Positions 54,201 to 61,953 of a stretch of DNA of 64,000 nt are shown here, in pieces. The stretch lies in NCBI RefSeq assembly GCF_003254395.2, contig NC_037640.1:7980289-8044288 (forward strand), read 5' to 3'. How positions within the stretch are numbered: the stretch's first letter is position 1; every line of letters begins with the position of its first letter. The position numbers and the translations under genes are program-made. Source of the stretch: Apis mellifera. Its lineage: Eukaryota > Arthropoda > Insecta > Hymenoptera > Apidae. The notes beneath the pieces are model-generated. The model saw only the letters and a list, made by a program, of their open reading frames with translations. It had not been told where the DNA came from and searched no databases.

Positions 54201-57200
54201 ATATGGACGTATCGAAATAGCCAGATCTCTACTGGAAGGCATTATGAATTGACTGCAGATGGTCACCTCAATATTCGTGGTTAGTTTAATATAGACTTTG
54301 AATAAGTTAATGAATATTAAGAATGATATTAAGAAGAATAAAAATTTTAGGATTAGAACAATCAGTCGCAGGAAATTATACATGTTCAGCGAGTAATTTG
54401 TTCGGTGACGATTCCATTACTTACACGTTAGTTGTAGTGATGCCTCCTAGAGCGCCAATTTTAGAATTACAGTATACGACAACGAATAGTATAAGATTTA
54501 GGTGGAATCATCCCAATAATGGAGGTGCCACTATTCAAGGTACATTAGAAATATTAGATGTTGAAAAAAGGAATTAAGCAATAGAAAAAAATATAAAAGA
54601 ACATTAAAAATATATAAAAAAAAATATAAAATATAATGTTATTTTTACTAGGTTACGTATTAAGTTATAAAAGGGACCAAGGTGGCTGGGAAGAGATCGC
54701 ATTATCACCCGAACAGACTGAATTTATTTTATCAGGTTTAAAATGCGGTTCCTCCTACTTGGCACATTTGACAGCACACAATCGTGTAGGCACTGGCGAT
54801 CCAAGTTCTCTAATTAGCGCTACAACGAAAGGAACAGGTAATTTTTCAATACTAGATTAACTTATATATTTTTTATTTAAATATAATATAATTTGTTCCA
54901 CAGCGCCTTTATTGCCAAAAGAACGAGATATCATTTCCGCCAACGGTACTTCCGTAAAATTGAATCTTCTGTCCTGGCCAAATGGTGGTTGCTCCATCCA
55001 ATATTATACCATAGAATATCGTAGACGCATTAACAGTGAACCATGGATTTTAGTGGCAAGTCGTGCCACGGAGAATTTAATCATAAGAGATTTAAAGACT
55101 GCCTCGTGGTACAGTTTACGTTTAACAGCGCACAACGATGCTGGATCCACGCAAACGCAAATGGAATTCGCAACAACCACTCTCAGTGGTGTTAGCATCG
55201 GTCCTCCGAACGATTTAATTATGGAAGATGATGTTAAGAAAACTATACCGAATCATAAAGTACTTTACGTAGTCGTACCTCTCGTCTGTGCTATTGTTCT
55301 GATTATTTCGGCTGCCATTTTGGGATACGTGATGTTAAAACGCAGTGGAAGGTATCATACAATTATTTGAGAATTATCATTTTATATTTTTCATGATTAG
55401 ATAAAATAATATTGTTTATATATTGTTTATATATTTTTAGAGCTAATTATTTAGGAGAAATACTTCCTGGACAACAACAGAATCAACAATCAGGATTAGG
55501 ATTGGTCCAGCAACAACAGCAACATCAACAACACCATCATCTTTCAAGTTGCATGTCCACTATGCAATTAAAATCCACTGCTGAACGCGATAACAGGAGG
55601 AATCATCAGGTTTATACCAGTTCTCCGGTAAAGCAAGAGAATCATAAATCGAACGACCATGGTTCAGGTTCATGTTCTTTCTTTTTTAATAATTTCTCAC
55701 GTGATTATTATACATTTTTCAATTATTCATATTTTTATCAATGAAATTAAGTAGCAATATTCAAATTTAAATAATATTTAAATTTTTTTCCCTTCTCAGA
55801 AATGTATGAAATAAGTCCATACGCCACGTTTAGCGTGCCAGGAAGAGAAAATCGTTCGGTGACCACTGCCACACTCGATTACACCATGCAATTCAAAACG
55901 TTTGGACATTTAGAGAACGAAGACATCAACACGATCGATTACGAGAGATCCAGTGTGGATTTCGAGAGGTAACTGTTTTCTTTCAACCCTTCAAACGCAT
56001 CCTAGACGAATTAAGCATATCCTTGCTCGACTTCCTTGCTCAAGAAAGCTTGATATCCCGCTCCCAAACCCTTTTCTCTTCCTCTTTCTGGTGTTCTTTC
56101 ACGTTCAGGTCTAAAACACCAAGGTGGCACAAGCAACGATACTTCCCAAGCATCGCAGAAGCAGAAAGTAAGCTGCGCTCGAGTCGCCAAGGTTCCGGAA
56201 GCGATACATCCGGAAGCCCTTGCGGAGAGTGCGCTGGGCCTAGTTATAGGGTACCAGTGAAGCCTTGCAGAGGTAACAAGAAATTAATCCGTATAATTTA
56301 TTAATAATCTCTTATAGATTGAATGGAACGTTTTGAAATTTCTTTAATACATCTTTACAGATGTATTTTCACGAGGCGTGGAGTCGAGTACAGAATCGAA
56401 CAACGAAGGCTCACCTTCACTTGCGAGACGACGAAGCCGACAACCGAGCCGGTCTACTCGCAGGTAGCCAAGGTTTGTTTGTTTCCACATAGCACTCAAG
56501 TCCTGATTATGTTCAATGTTCACGGTCTTATCGATTTCATATCGATGCAAGATAAATAATAGAAAAATGTAAATGAAAACAACAAGAATAAACATTAAAG
56601 AATATTAAAGAATATATTTTTATAAATGTATAATTCTTAAAAATTAATTTTACTATACAATGTACGATAACCAATTATTAGTTACATTTTTCTATTACTT
56701 GAAAATTTGTTAAAAATTAAAAATTAAAATCTCATATATCTTTATATCATCATAATAATAATTTATCATAATAATTTCTTAATTAAATTGATGCCATCAT
56801 TTTTTTAAATAATACAAATTAATCTGGATAAATGTGAATAGAGATAAGAGATATTTATTTCAACTTTAATCAAATCTTCAATCCAGATTAATTTGTAGAA
56901 AAAGAAATTCGAAAAAAATATTGATCTCTCAATTAATTAAATGACAATAAAAATATTTTTCAACATTCAACATCAATAATAATCTCTCCATTCTCTTAAG
57001 AACTCTCTTTTCTGATTGTGCAGTTCGGTGGAAGACATGACGTTGTTGCCGCCAAGCGGGTTTAGTGACAGCCGCGAATTGAGCGATGTAGAATGCGATC
57101 GTGATCGTGATCGTGATCGTGATCGCGATCGTGATTGGCAAGGTCTGTCATCCGGGACCCGCCATGGCGGTAGTTTGGGTAGATTGCCCATCGAGGCCGT

Positions 57201-57753
57201 CGAATCTATGCTCGCTAGGTATCGGCACGAACCTCCGTAGACCGTAGTAAGCTGACACGTTGAAATTTATTCTGTACTCTTCTTAAACTTCTTAGGAAAG
57301 CCTCTGAATTTTTTGGTTTCTTATTCAACATTTTCAACATATTTAACATATCAAATATAAAGAAATCCATTTCATGTTAGACTGATCCTTATTCCAATAT
57401 ATTATTTATAGAAGTATTTCTGAATTATTTCATCTCACTGCTTAAATGTATATTATGTTAACATTTTTTATTTTATATATAACAAATTTTATTTAAACAG
57501 AAGTCTTCTAAGGCTTAAAAGAAGAGTATGATATACAAATTAAACATACAAATTAAATTGTCATTTATATTAGTTAAAAGAAAAACTTTGAAAATTGCTT
57601 TAGTATCATGAATTAATATTTCAATAAATATATTTATCATTTTTTAGAAATAGAGGTTAAACTTGATGCAACATTAATAATTTTGTTCAACTTCATTTCA
57701 GGTACCAACAAAGGAAGGAACAAGAAAGGCAAGAGTTCACTATACACGTATGA
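13129..57753 (+). CDS. Dscam-like: Dscam-family immunoglobulin/fibronectin adhesion receptor, 5' incomplete, 31 exons
   Basis: Type I membrane adhesion molecule of the Dscam family, known in insects for homophilic recognition in axon guidance, self-avoidance and synaptic targeting. Exons: 13129-13315, 18574-18716, 31570-31734, 45215-45361, 45548-45688, 46031-46221, 47285-47525, 48950-49103, 49176-49327, 49828-50097, 50824-50969, 51105-51540, 51631-51924, 52062-52292, 52373-52528, 52605-52675, 52800-53043, 53143-53289, 53369-53530, 53627-53843, 53930-54018, 54100-54279, 54351-54539, 54652-54837, 54904-55351, 55441-55667, 55800-55968, 56109-56272, 56361-56463, 57024-57218, 57702-57753. They sum to 5897 bases: 2 bases of a split codon, 1964 codons and a stop. 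All ten Ig domains keep the Cys/Trp/Cys core. The signal peptide is missing because the first exon starts mid-codon. Only one Ig7 is seen, which argues against Dscam1 and Dscam2 and for a Dscam3/Dscam4-type paralogue; that assignment is inference. Confidence 0.95.
13316..18573 (+). other. Dscam intron between Ig1 exons (5.3 kb)
   Basis: No coding sequence seen. Contains a 9-base-stem hairpin at 17717-17740 and a cluster of AAGTAGTG words at about 16098-16540. Long A/T runs occur at about 17318-17335 and 17467-17480. Confidence 0.7.
22196..22662. repeat. Two-copy direct duplication, about 224-243 bases
   Basis: Copy 1 is 22196-22419 and copy 2 is 22420-22662. They share ATAGTATATGATTGAGCAAA, ACAAAGATATTATAATTC, AATGAATAGATCTACG and CACAGACGGCAGAGATACTC. 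Copy 2 carries an extra TTATTTTACACG-like insertion. The near identity implies a recent event. Confidence 0.9.
25986..26770. repeat. Three-copy tandem repeat, about 250-280 bases per unit
   Basis: Units start near 25986, 26243 and 26520 with AATGTCATCATAAATAAAA, then AAGGATAACAAAGATATTCC, AACTTCAACTTCAACTATC and CTTGTCCGAAAGATACGAG. Minus-strand open frames in this block are repeat artefacts. Confidence 0.88.
28560..29750. repeat. Six-copy tandem repeat, about 190 bases per unit
   Basis: The word TGCATATTTTATTA recurs at about 28619, 28850, 29040, 29235, 29420 and 29608. Each unit also has GGGAATATCGGTGCATA, CCTCGAAGTTATTTTATTA, GATAGATTACGATGCGATCG and TTTCAAAAATCTATCTTC. The second unit contains an internal 35-base duplication of a GATGAAAAAAAAAAGG segment, which explains its longer period. 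Confidence 0.9.
31570..45361 (+). CDS. Ig2 (exons 31570-31734 and 45215-45361)
   Basis: Second Ig domain, roughly residues 110-214. The first exon reads VLTVPGYDVRVNRSP, VLSCTAR and TSWFRDD. The second reads GDLHIRAARPDDGRATYSC and ends LTVT. The two halves are separated by a 13.5 kb intron, and Ig1 and Ig2 are separated by 12.9 kb. In Dscam1 the N-terminal half of Ig2 is a large alternative exon cluster; here only one copy was found. The second exon ends at a non-canonical GC donor. Confidence 0.92.
37627..37692. repeat. Ten-base minisatellite (TCAAACCCTC type)
   Basis: Six to seven imperfect copies of CTCAAACCCT with CCTTT and CCTCC variants. Confidence 0.8.
37740..38290. other. CpG-rich intronic patch
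   Basis: Contains a (TC)n run (about 37826-37850), ACGACGACGTCGTCGTCGTC (about 37856-37875), GGA repeats (about 37951-37974) and an alternating TGCGCGCGCGCGCG tract at 38091-38104. It stands out from the AT-rich intron. Its function is unknown. Confidence 0.5.
40540..41105. repeat. Tandem repeat, about 110 bases per unit, five copies
   Basis: Each unit has GCGAGCGTTGAAGTTTCGTT, CGATTCCTCGAAGATTTT, TTAGGCTTTCCTTTCGAAAC and GTTTTTCGATCT. Copies begin near 40549, 40672, 40783, 40885 and 41008 and differ mostly in the length of a TTTCTTTTTT tract. Long repetitive open frames occur on both strands, but their content is just the repeat. Confidence 0.9.
44915..45096. repeat. Short direct duplication near the Ig2b acceptor
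   Basis: Copy A 44915-44962 and copy B 45049-45096 share CATAAATC, AATTAAAATATTTA and ACTCGGCC in the same order, about 134 bases apart. The second copy ends 118 bases before the exon at 45215. Confidence 0.7.
45361..45364 (+). promoter_or_regulatory. GC donor splice site after the Ig2 exon
   Basis: The exon reads ...GTCACAG and is followed by GCACGT instead of GT. The next exon (AG at 45547) needs a single carried-over G to give Glu-Pro-Thr, and only a cut after 45361 supplies it. The next GT downstream (45366) would shift the frame. The site resembles the known GC-AG class, consensus AG|GCAAGT. Confidence 0.8.
45548..46221 (+). CDS. Ig3 and Ig3-Ig4 linker (exons 45548-45688 and 46031-46221)
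   Basis: Third Ig domain, roughly residues 214-320. The first exon reads RSQIAISAESGSDVHLTC and FAWYRDVNG. The second reads DLMQIRRVDAQDAGRYIC and HLSVTSKLNARIQPRVQ; the last part is the conserved Ig3-Ig4 linker of Dscam proteins. The acceptor at 46030 is AAG with only a short pyrimidine run, so it is weak, but frame and homology support it. The second exon ends in phase 0 at donor GTAGAG 46222. Confidence 0.92.
46222..47284 (+). other. Dscam intron between Ig3 and Ig4
   Basis: About 1.1 kb, AT-rich, phase 0. Open frames here show no Ig core (no paired Cys/Trp pattern), so no alternative exon is called. Confidence 0.7.
47285..47525 (+). CDS. Ig4 exon
   Basis: Fourth Ig domain, roughly residues 325-405, in a single exon. 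It reads SGESATMNCTVEGYP, VEWLHDGVPV and GRKDKGMYQCLVRSDKE, and ends with the AELKLG signature shared with Dscam1 Ig4. It begins in phase 0 after TATTTACAG and ends in phase 1 at donor GTGTAG 47526. The next intron, 1.4 kb, carries the tandem array of Ig5-exon fragments. Confidence 0.94.
47930..48949. repeat. Tandem array carrying fragments of the Ig5 exon and its acceptor
   Basis: Six units of about 165-190 bases. Each unit has GGAACTTGATTAAATATTTC, TTTAACATCCAGTAGTATAA, GCTCATACAAATCGATA and ATTTTCGATCTACACAG. In most units this is followed by a piece of the Ig5 exon start: 48068-48109, 48253-48296, 48613-48644 and 48785-48816. The unit near 48477 has lost that piece. The final unit runs into the intact exon at 48950. 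Confidence 0.92.
48950..49327 (+). CDS. Ig5 (exons 48950-49103 and 49176-49327)
   Basis: Fifth Ig domain, roughly residues 405-507. It reads QYTFIEQALRPGPPVSLRC, FTWLLDGEPL, then across the splice GHRYAIGQYV, then GDVISHLNIS, DGGLYACVAANT and LNIYG. The intron between the halves is 72 bases, frame-preserving and stop-free. Splicing it out restores the HR-x-x-IGQYV match of the family, so I treat it as an intron. The acceptor at 48949 (TCTACACAG) is the last of a row of near-identical acceptors. Confidence 0.93.
49828..50097 (+). CDS. Ig6 exon
   Basis: Sixth Ig domain, roughly residues 507-597, in one exon. It begins GPPYIRSIGPVRAIAGVD, has IACPYSGYP, VEWSRGG and DPNDAGTYTCMVRARSGE, and ends IRLTVS. 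The GPPYIR start is the usual Ig5-Ig6 junction in Dscam proteins. The acceptor is ATTTCAG at 49827 and the donor GTGAGT at 50098. Confidence 0.94.
50824..51540 (+). CDS. Ig7 and Ig8 (exons 50824-50969 and 51105-51540)
   Basis: Ig7, roughly residues 597-690, is split. The first half reads PPIMTPFNFPSNLQEG, VTCTVTSGDLPIYFSW and PSSLR; the second reads EFFSLLVFKELSSRHSGKYTC and TAELLVK. Donor GTACGT at 50970 and acceptor TTGCAG at 51104 join in phase 0. Ig8, residues about 690-791, follows in the same long exon: PPQWIFEPQD, VHCEAKGFPPPRVTW, DEGHYLCRANNGIGSGLS. No second Ig7 copy was found in the flanking introns (50098-50823 and 50970-51104), unlike insect Dscam2, where Ig7 has two mutually exclusive versions. 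Confidence 0.94.
51631..51924 (+). CDS. Ig9 exon
   Basis: Ninth Ig domain, roughly residues 791-889, in one exon. It begins EPARFEFQSKNVTIRRGE, has LDCTVIGDNPIEVQW and RQDSGVYRCTADNAYGR, and ends IYLAVQ. The preceding intron, 51541-51630, is only 90 bases and has no stop in frame. Donor at 51925 is GTAAAA. Confidence 0.95.
52062..52528 (+). CDS. Fibronectin III-1 (exons 52062-52292 and 52373-52528)
   Basis: First FnIII domain, roughly residues 889-1018. It starts ERPDPPASLEVIEIGSRSIR, contains LLWRRAFDGNSPI and YVIQYRSL, and ends with the second exon VGGLHPAVTYTFRIFAIN and VVAKTQEE. The linker between strands is long and rich in Asn, Gly and Thr (about residues 950-970). Both splice borders are GT-AG in phase 1. 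Confidence 0.93.
52605..53043 (+). CDS. Fibronectin III-2 (exons 52605-52675 and 52800-53043)
   Basis: Second FnIII domain, roughly residues 1018-1123. The short first exon (71 bases) reads APTEPPQNIKVQSAGPGE and ends MVSWQ. The second reads PPPKESCNGDLLGYIVTW, GLRKFTKYDISIRAFN and TTQEG. The join is in phase 0 inside the first beta-sandwich strands, as in other Dscam genes. The exon ends at donor GTGCGA 53044. Confidence 0.93.
53143..53530 (+). CDS. Fibronectin III-3 (exons 53143-53289 and 53369-53530)
   Basis: Third FnIII domain, roughly residues 1123-1226. The first exon reads VPETPPTQVTCVPLSSQS, KVSWSAPPP and GGIIQGYKVYYRP. The second reads YLHTLYKYTNYSIRVLAYTG and ends FCTTEED. Spacing and motifs match FnIII-3 of Dscam proteins closely. 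Confidence 0.94.
53627..54018 (+). CDS. Fibronectin III-4 (exons 53627-53843 and 53930-54018)
   Basis: Fourth FnIII domain, roughly residues 1226-1328. It reads VPGPPAGIKALALTAESILV, SWLPPLQPNGNVSKYTVYSR, a His- and Ser-rich loop, then across a phase-2 splice LVERSQLYEFWVSATT and GEGEPTTIVTQTTNTR. The last exon ends at a rather weak donor, GTTTGA at 54019. Confidence 0.92.
54100..54837 (+). CDS. Ig10 and fibronectin III-5 (exons 54100-54279, 54351-54539, 54652-54837)
   Basis: Ig10 (about residues 1328-1420) lies between FnIII-4 and FnIII-5, the hallmark Dscam arrangement. It reads APARVASFSQLL, LSCLVVGNPTPRPIW, LEQSVAGNYTCSASNLFG. The middle exon then begins FnIII-5: PPRAPILELQYTTTNSIRFR. 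The third exon completes it: YVLSYKRDQGGWEEIALS, ISGL-like LSGLKCGSSYLAHLTAHN, ending TTKGT. Introns are 71 and 112 bases. Confidence 0.94.
54904..55351 (+). CDS. Fibronectin III-6 and transmembrane segment
   Basis: One exon of 448 bases. FnIII-6 (about residues 1513-1612) reads LNLLSWPNGGCSIQYYTIEY, LKTASWYSLRLTAHNDAG and MEFATTTLSG. A short charged juxtamembrane stretch (EDDVKKTIPNHK) leads into a membrane span coded at about 55260-55337, beginning VLYVVVPLVCAIVLI. The span is followed by a basic stop-transfer KRSGR. This gives extracellular Ig/FnIII domains and an intracellular C-terminus. Confidence 0.95.
55441..57753 (+). CDS. Dscam cytoplasmic tail (exons 55441-55667, 55800-55968, 56109-56272, 56361-56463, 57024-57218, 57702-57753)
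   Basis: Tail of about 300 residues. The first exon begins RANYLGEILPG and has a Gln/His-rich run. The second has the conserved Dscam motif YEISPYATFSVPG. The third reads PRWHKQRYFPSIAEAE and a Ser/Gly-rich part. The fourth is Arg/Ser-rich. The fifth carries an Asp-Arg repeat coded at 57097-57135. The last gives RYQQRKEQERQEFTIHV then TGA at 57751. If the 57219-57701 intron is not removed, translation instead ends RYRHEPP with TAG at 57238-57240. The donor of the first tail exon is ambiguous (55661 or 55667, both in frame). Confidence 0.88.
57097..57135 (+). repeat. Coding hexanucleotide repeat (Asp-Arg)n in the Dscam tail
   Basis: Thirteen codons alternate GAT and CGT/CGC, giving seven Asp and six Arg. 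The DNA is a near-perfect GATCGT array and is likely length-variable. Confidence 0.95.
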
Positions 57754-57921
57754 TCGAGATTTAGTAATAGATCTCTAGCAGAAATCTTCACGAAAGCGTA
57801 TAAAGATAAGTTATAAAAAATTCTTCGAAAAATTGTTGACTATTCAAAAATCTTGCAGAATGTCAATGGAAAATCATAATTTAAAAAATCGTATGTTCGC
57901 GAGTGGCACACATCTGCTAGT

Positions 57922-57927
57922 AATAAA
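57922..57927 (+). terminator. First candidate polyadenylation signal after the Dscam stop
   Basis: AATAAA about 170 bases after the TGA at 57751. Further AATAAA hexamers follow across 57.9-61 kb, so the true 3' UTR may be much longer. Confidence 0.2.
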
Positions 57928-60900
57928 TATAAACTCTTGTCAAAGTCAAATTAATTAGGAATTTTTGTCGTAAAAAGAGTCTTTGCTCATATATAGAATA
58001 CTGAGAAAAGCGTTTAGCAAGTTTAAAACAATGTCCATTTTACTTAAAGAAAATTAATAGTAGCAAGTCATAATATACTTTATAGTTTTCTGTCAACAAA
58101 ATGTTACTATAGACTAAACTATCGTTTCTTCATATCTAAACATTTTTCTCAGTACGCTATTAAGTTATCGACAAATCGTGATCGATTGATTTATTGATTA
58201 TCATTGCATCGAATACTGCCATTGCGTTATTCGCAAATTCATCGGTCGACCAAACACAGGAAAACAACAGGAACAAGTTACGTGAAAGTATCGACAAAAG
58301 TCCTTTAAACAGCTATGTTAGAATCTCATCTTCTGAAATTTAGTCACACTTGAGAATTACAGAGACATAAAAGTATTTCTGAGAAGATTCTGCAACAGTG
58401 ATTAATAGAAAGAAAAAGATCCATCGACAGAGTGTTAGGAAACAAGTCAATTTAGACATGGAATGAAGAATTACACATGTGTATAATCGTCTAACTACTG
58501 TATAGTATAGATTGTATTATTAGTCACACTGTTACCATGGATTGTATAGTTGAAAAGGTACGACGAAAGTAAAGTATGGAGAATCGTTTATCATCCTTGA
58601 GAAACATCGTTTAAATATCTATTATATAGTTGTTTTTTGCTATTAAAAAAAGATTGGCATTATTTAAATGAAGAATATAGAAAAAAATCACTGTACTTTC
58701 ATTATAATATTATATATTTTATAAATTTATAATTATAATTATATAATTTATAATTTATAATAATTTCATTGTAAAACAGAAAACTTTTTTAAACGGTCAT
58801 AACAATTCATTAAAAATCAAATAATAATTTTAACGATAATTATAAGAGTTGAAAATTAACAAAAAAAATAATAAAATATAATTTTATTTCAATATATTTA
58901 GGATAATTATACTATAAAGTGATCAATAATTATTTAGCGTAGATAGTTTTTATTTTTTTTTTTATACAAATATCATTTACAAAAATATCTTTTATTATTG
59001 TATAAATTAGAAAATAAGAAAATATAACGATGTTTTGAGAAACGAATCTCTATATATATCACGATAACTTCCGCTTTATGCAGAGTGCTAATTGTAACAA
59101 CATTCCTAATTATCGGCATTAAGAAACCACAATCGTGCGTTTCAACATTTTGTTTGATTAATTATGTTAATAAAGCAATTCGAGGATTATATTGCGTCAA
59201 AACGCGGAAATTCGATAAAAAATCGAAAAGTATAATTGAGAAAGAATATTTAAATGTAAATATATGTATGAATTATATTTAAAGGATGGACAATTTATCG
59301 ACATACATTGAGCTCGATGATTAATTAACATCACAAATAGCTTTAAATATTATTCTGTTTTTATTCCCGTAAAATATTCTATTAATATACATATTTTAAT
59401 ATTTCATTCTTTTTTTTCGCATTTCAAAAAAAACTATTATATTTTTTTTATTAATTAATAAAAACAAAGATTAGATTTTATAAAAGTTAATTAAAATTTT
59501 AATAAAATATAAATAAAATATTTTAAATTGTTTATTTTTAAACTAAAAATAAAAAAATGAAAGATGAAATATTCAGCTTTCAAAACAAAAATTAGATTGA
59601 TTGGATCGGACAAGTTTCATAATAATTTATTGATAAATTATTTGTTATATAGGTTAGTAAAGATACAAGTTATTAAAGTCTAATCCTCATGTATTGTTCT
59701 CGAATAATGAGACTGAGGCTAATTAACTACGCTTACGTTGATTTTTGCCAAATAGAATTTACAATTTACAAAATTATTAATTTAGGGCTATTGCCTTAAT
59801 TATAATAATTAATTAAAATATTGTTATCATGGCGTCTACGACCGTACTTTTCCAATTATTCGTAATATGAGAACTTTTAAAACGAGAGCATAGTTCGTGT
59901 ATTTTTTCGAAAAATAAAAAACAAAAAAGTTCATTCTTTTATATGAAAATATATTTCTACATTTTAAATAAACTGAATCGTTCGTAATAATATCAATGTA
60001 AAAATGTTTTAATAAATAGCAAAATTAATGTATACGAAATTATTAAAATTAATCGAAATTTTATATATATATATATATATTTATATCGATATTTTAATTT
60101 AATATCAACCAATAAACTGTCATATTAGATTTTATACGAGCAATTTCTTATTTAAATTTTTTATAAGAAATAAATTATAATTATTCGATTTTCTCTTTCA
60201 CTGATAATATATTTAATATTATCTTATATATTTATTGTATATGTATTTATTAAAGCCTTTATGAAGGTTTTTTTTAAATTTTTTACATACATATTTTTTA
60301 ATGATATATCTTATTCTTATTGACGTGAAATTATCTAACAAATTAAAAGAATCTGTGTTAAAAATAAAAAGTTTCTAAAAAAAATTGACAAATTAAACGA
60401 CAAATATGCAAAGTATGCTCTCTTAAAAAACATATTCATTAATACGTATTTCATCTATAAATACGAAATGAACTTTACGCGATGAATTTTACAAGAAATA
60501 TGCACAAATCTAATTACGAAAAAAATGATCATATGGTTTGTAGTTTTTGTCATAATAAAAAGAAAGAAGAAAAAAATGATCATAGATAGAAGAAAATTTG
60601 AATAAAAAGATAATTAGTGTAATGATTTTTCAAGTGTATCTGATGAACGCGTGCATACGTGATACGTGTGATATAGAAACTCATCGTGTAGCATAGCTAC
60701 CGTGACTGAGCAAATTATTTGTATAATACATGAGACCCGTGAAACTTAGAAATCATGTATCATATCCCCATATAACTATCCATGGACAAATTCGATAAAA
60801 CTAATCATCATCCGTTATGGTTAACGCGAAAATAAAATAAAAAGAAAAAAATAATAAAACAATCGAATGTCTTATCGAAATGTCAAACTTTCACAAAATA

Positions 60901-61171
60901 TGCTAAAATTCAGCTTGTTAATAAAGAAGAACAAACATTTATTGCGTCAAATATAATTATATATCCTTGTGATTAATCCTATTCTAATTAATCCTTTTTT
61001 TTTAATCAAAATTTGTAATTCTGTAATCAATAAATTATTGATATACTTTAATATACTGTGAAAAAAATGATTTTTACTGTACCTTAACTAAAAGTCGCGC
61101 CATGTCTAAAATAGTGCAAACGAATGTAACATAGATAAAAAAAACAATTAGTAAGAAAATAACGGATCAAA

Positions 61172-61256
61172 AATTGATTATCAACGTCATCTCTTGAGAA
61201 ATCCAGAAAATATTTTTAAAATATTTTTATTCAAGAGATGACGCTAATTTTCAATT
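61172..61256. other. Long imperfect inverted repeat (hairpin)
   Basis: The arms CGTCATCTCTTGA (61185-61197) and TCAAGAGATGACG (61231-61243) are perfectly complementary. Outside them AATTGA (61172) pairs with TCAATT (61251), and inside them AT-rich arms pair after an asymmetric bulge. The total is about 85 bases. Confidence 0.7.
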
Positions 61257-61953
61257 CTTACCTTAGATTATATATTTTTGAAAAATTATCTTTAGAATTT
61301 AAAAATAATCTTCAATTTTTTCTCTTTATCTTATTCTACTTTTAAAACAATTGTATAATATTTAAAAATAGTGCTAATGATTAATTCTTATTTTATGTTT
61401 TTCACTATGAAAAAAAATAATGAAAAATCTCTAGTGAAAAATGAAAATAATAAATATTAAGCGAAACATTATAAACACATACATTATAAAATACATGTAG
61501 ATATATGTAACAAATTGTAGAAACGTAAGAAACACATTTTTTTTTCAAAATCAGTATTTCTGAATATGTGACATAATATTTCATAAGATATTATATCTAT
61601 TCTATAGCTTGTTTATGGTATTTTCCATAGTACATTCTATTGCAACGGTACTTTCCTATCTACATTGACCAATATGTATGGCTGTCAACGTGAAAAAGAA
61701 ATTGTTTTAGCTGACTTTAACGACATTGAAGTACATAGAAATTAATAAGATTAATCAATTGATCACTTATTGGAAGTGAATCAGAATTCTTCTATTATTC
61801 AATAATATATTTTTTAAATATATTTTCAAATATACGCTTTTAAATTATAGTGTAATTTTTACATCGGTGTATATAGTGCGTAAGCAATTGGTAATCACGT
61901 TGAATCATTAGAAACAATTGTCAATCTAAATTGATTAGACAAGATTTATCATT

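Larger units (their letters stand above)
57754..61953. other. Dscam 3' UTR and intergenic region
   Basis: AT-rich, no supported coding region. Several AATAAA hexamers are present. A long imperfect hairpin lies at 61172-61256. A less AT-rich patch at about 60630-60790 could be conserved UTR sequence, but nothing specific is recognised. The promoter of the PDZ gene must lie at its right end; no clear core promoter motif was seen. Confidence 0.5.
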
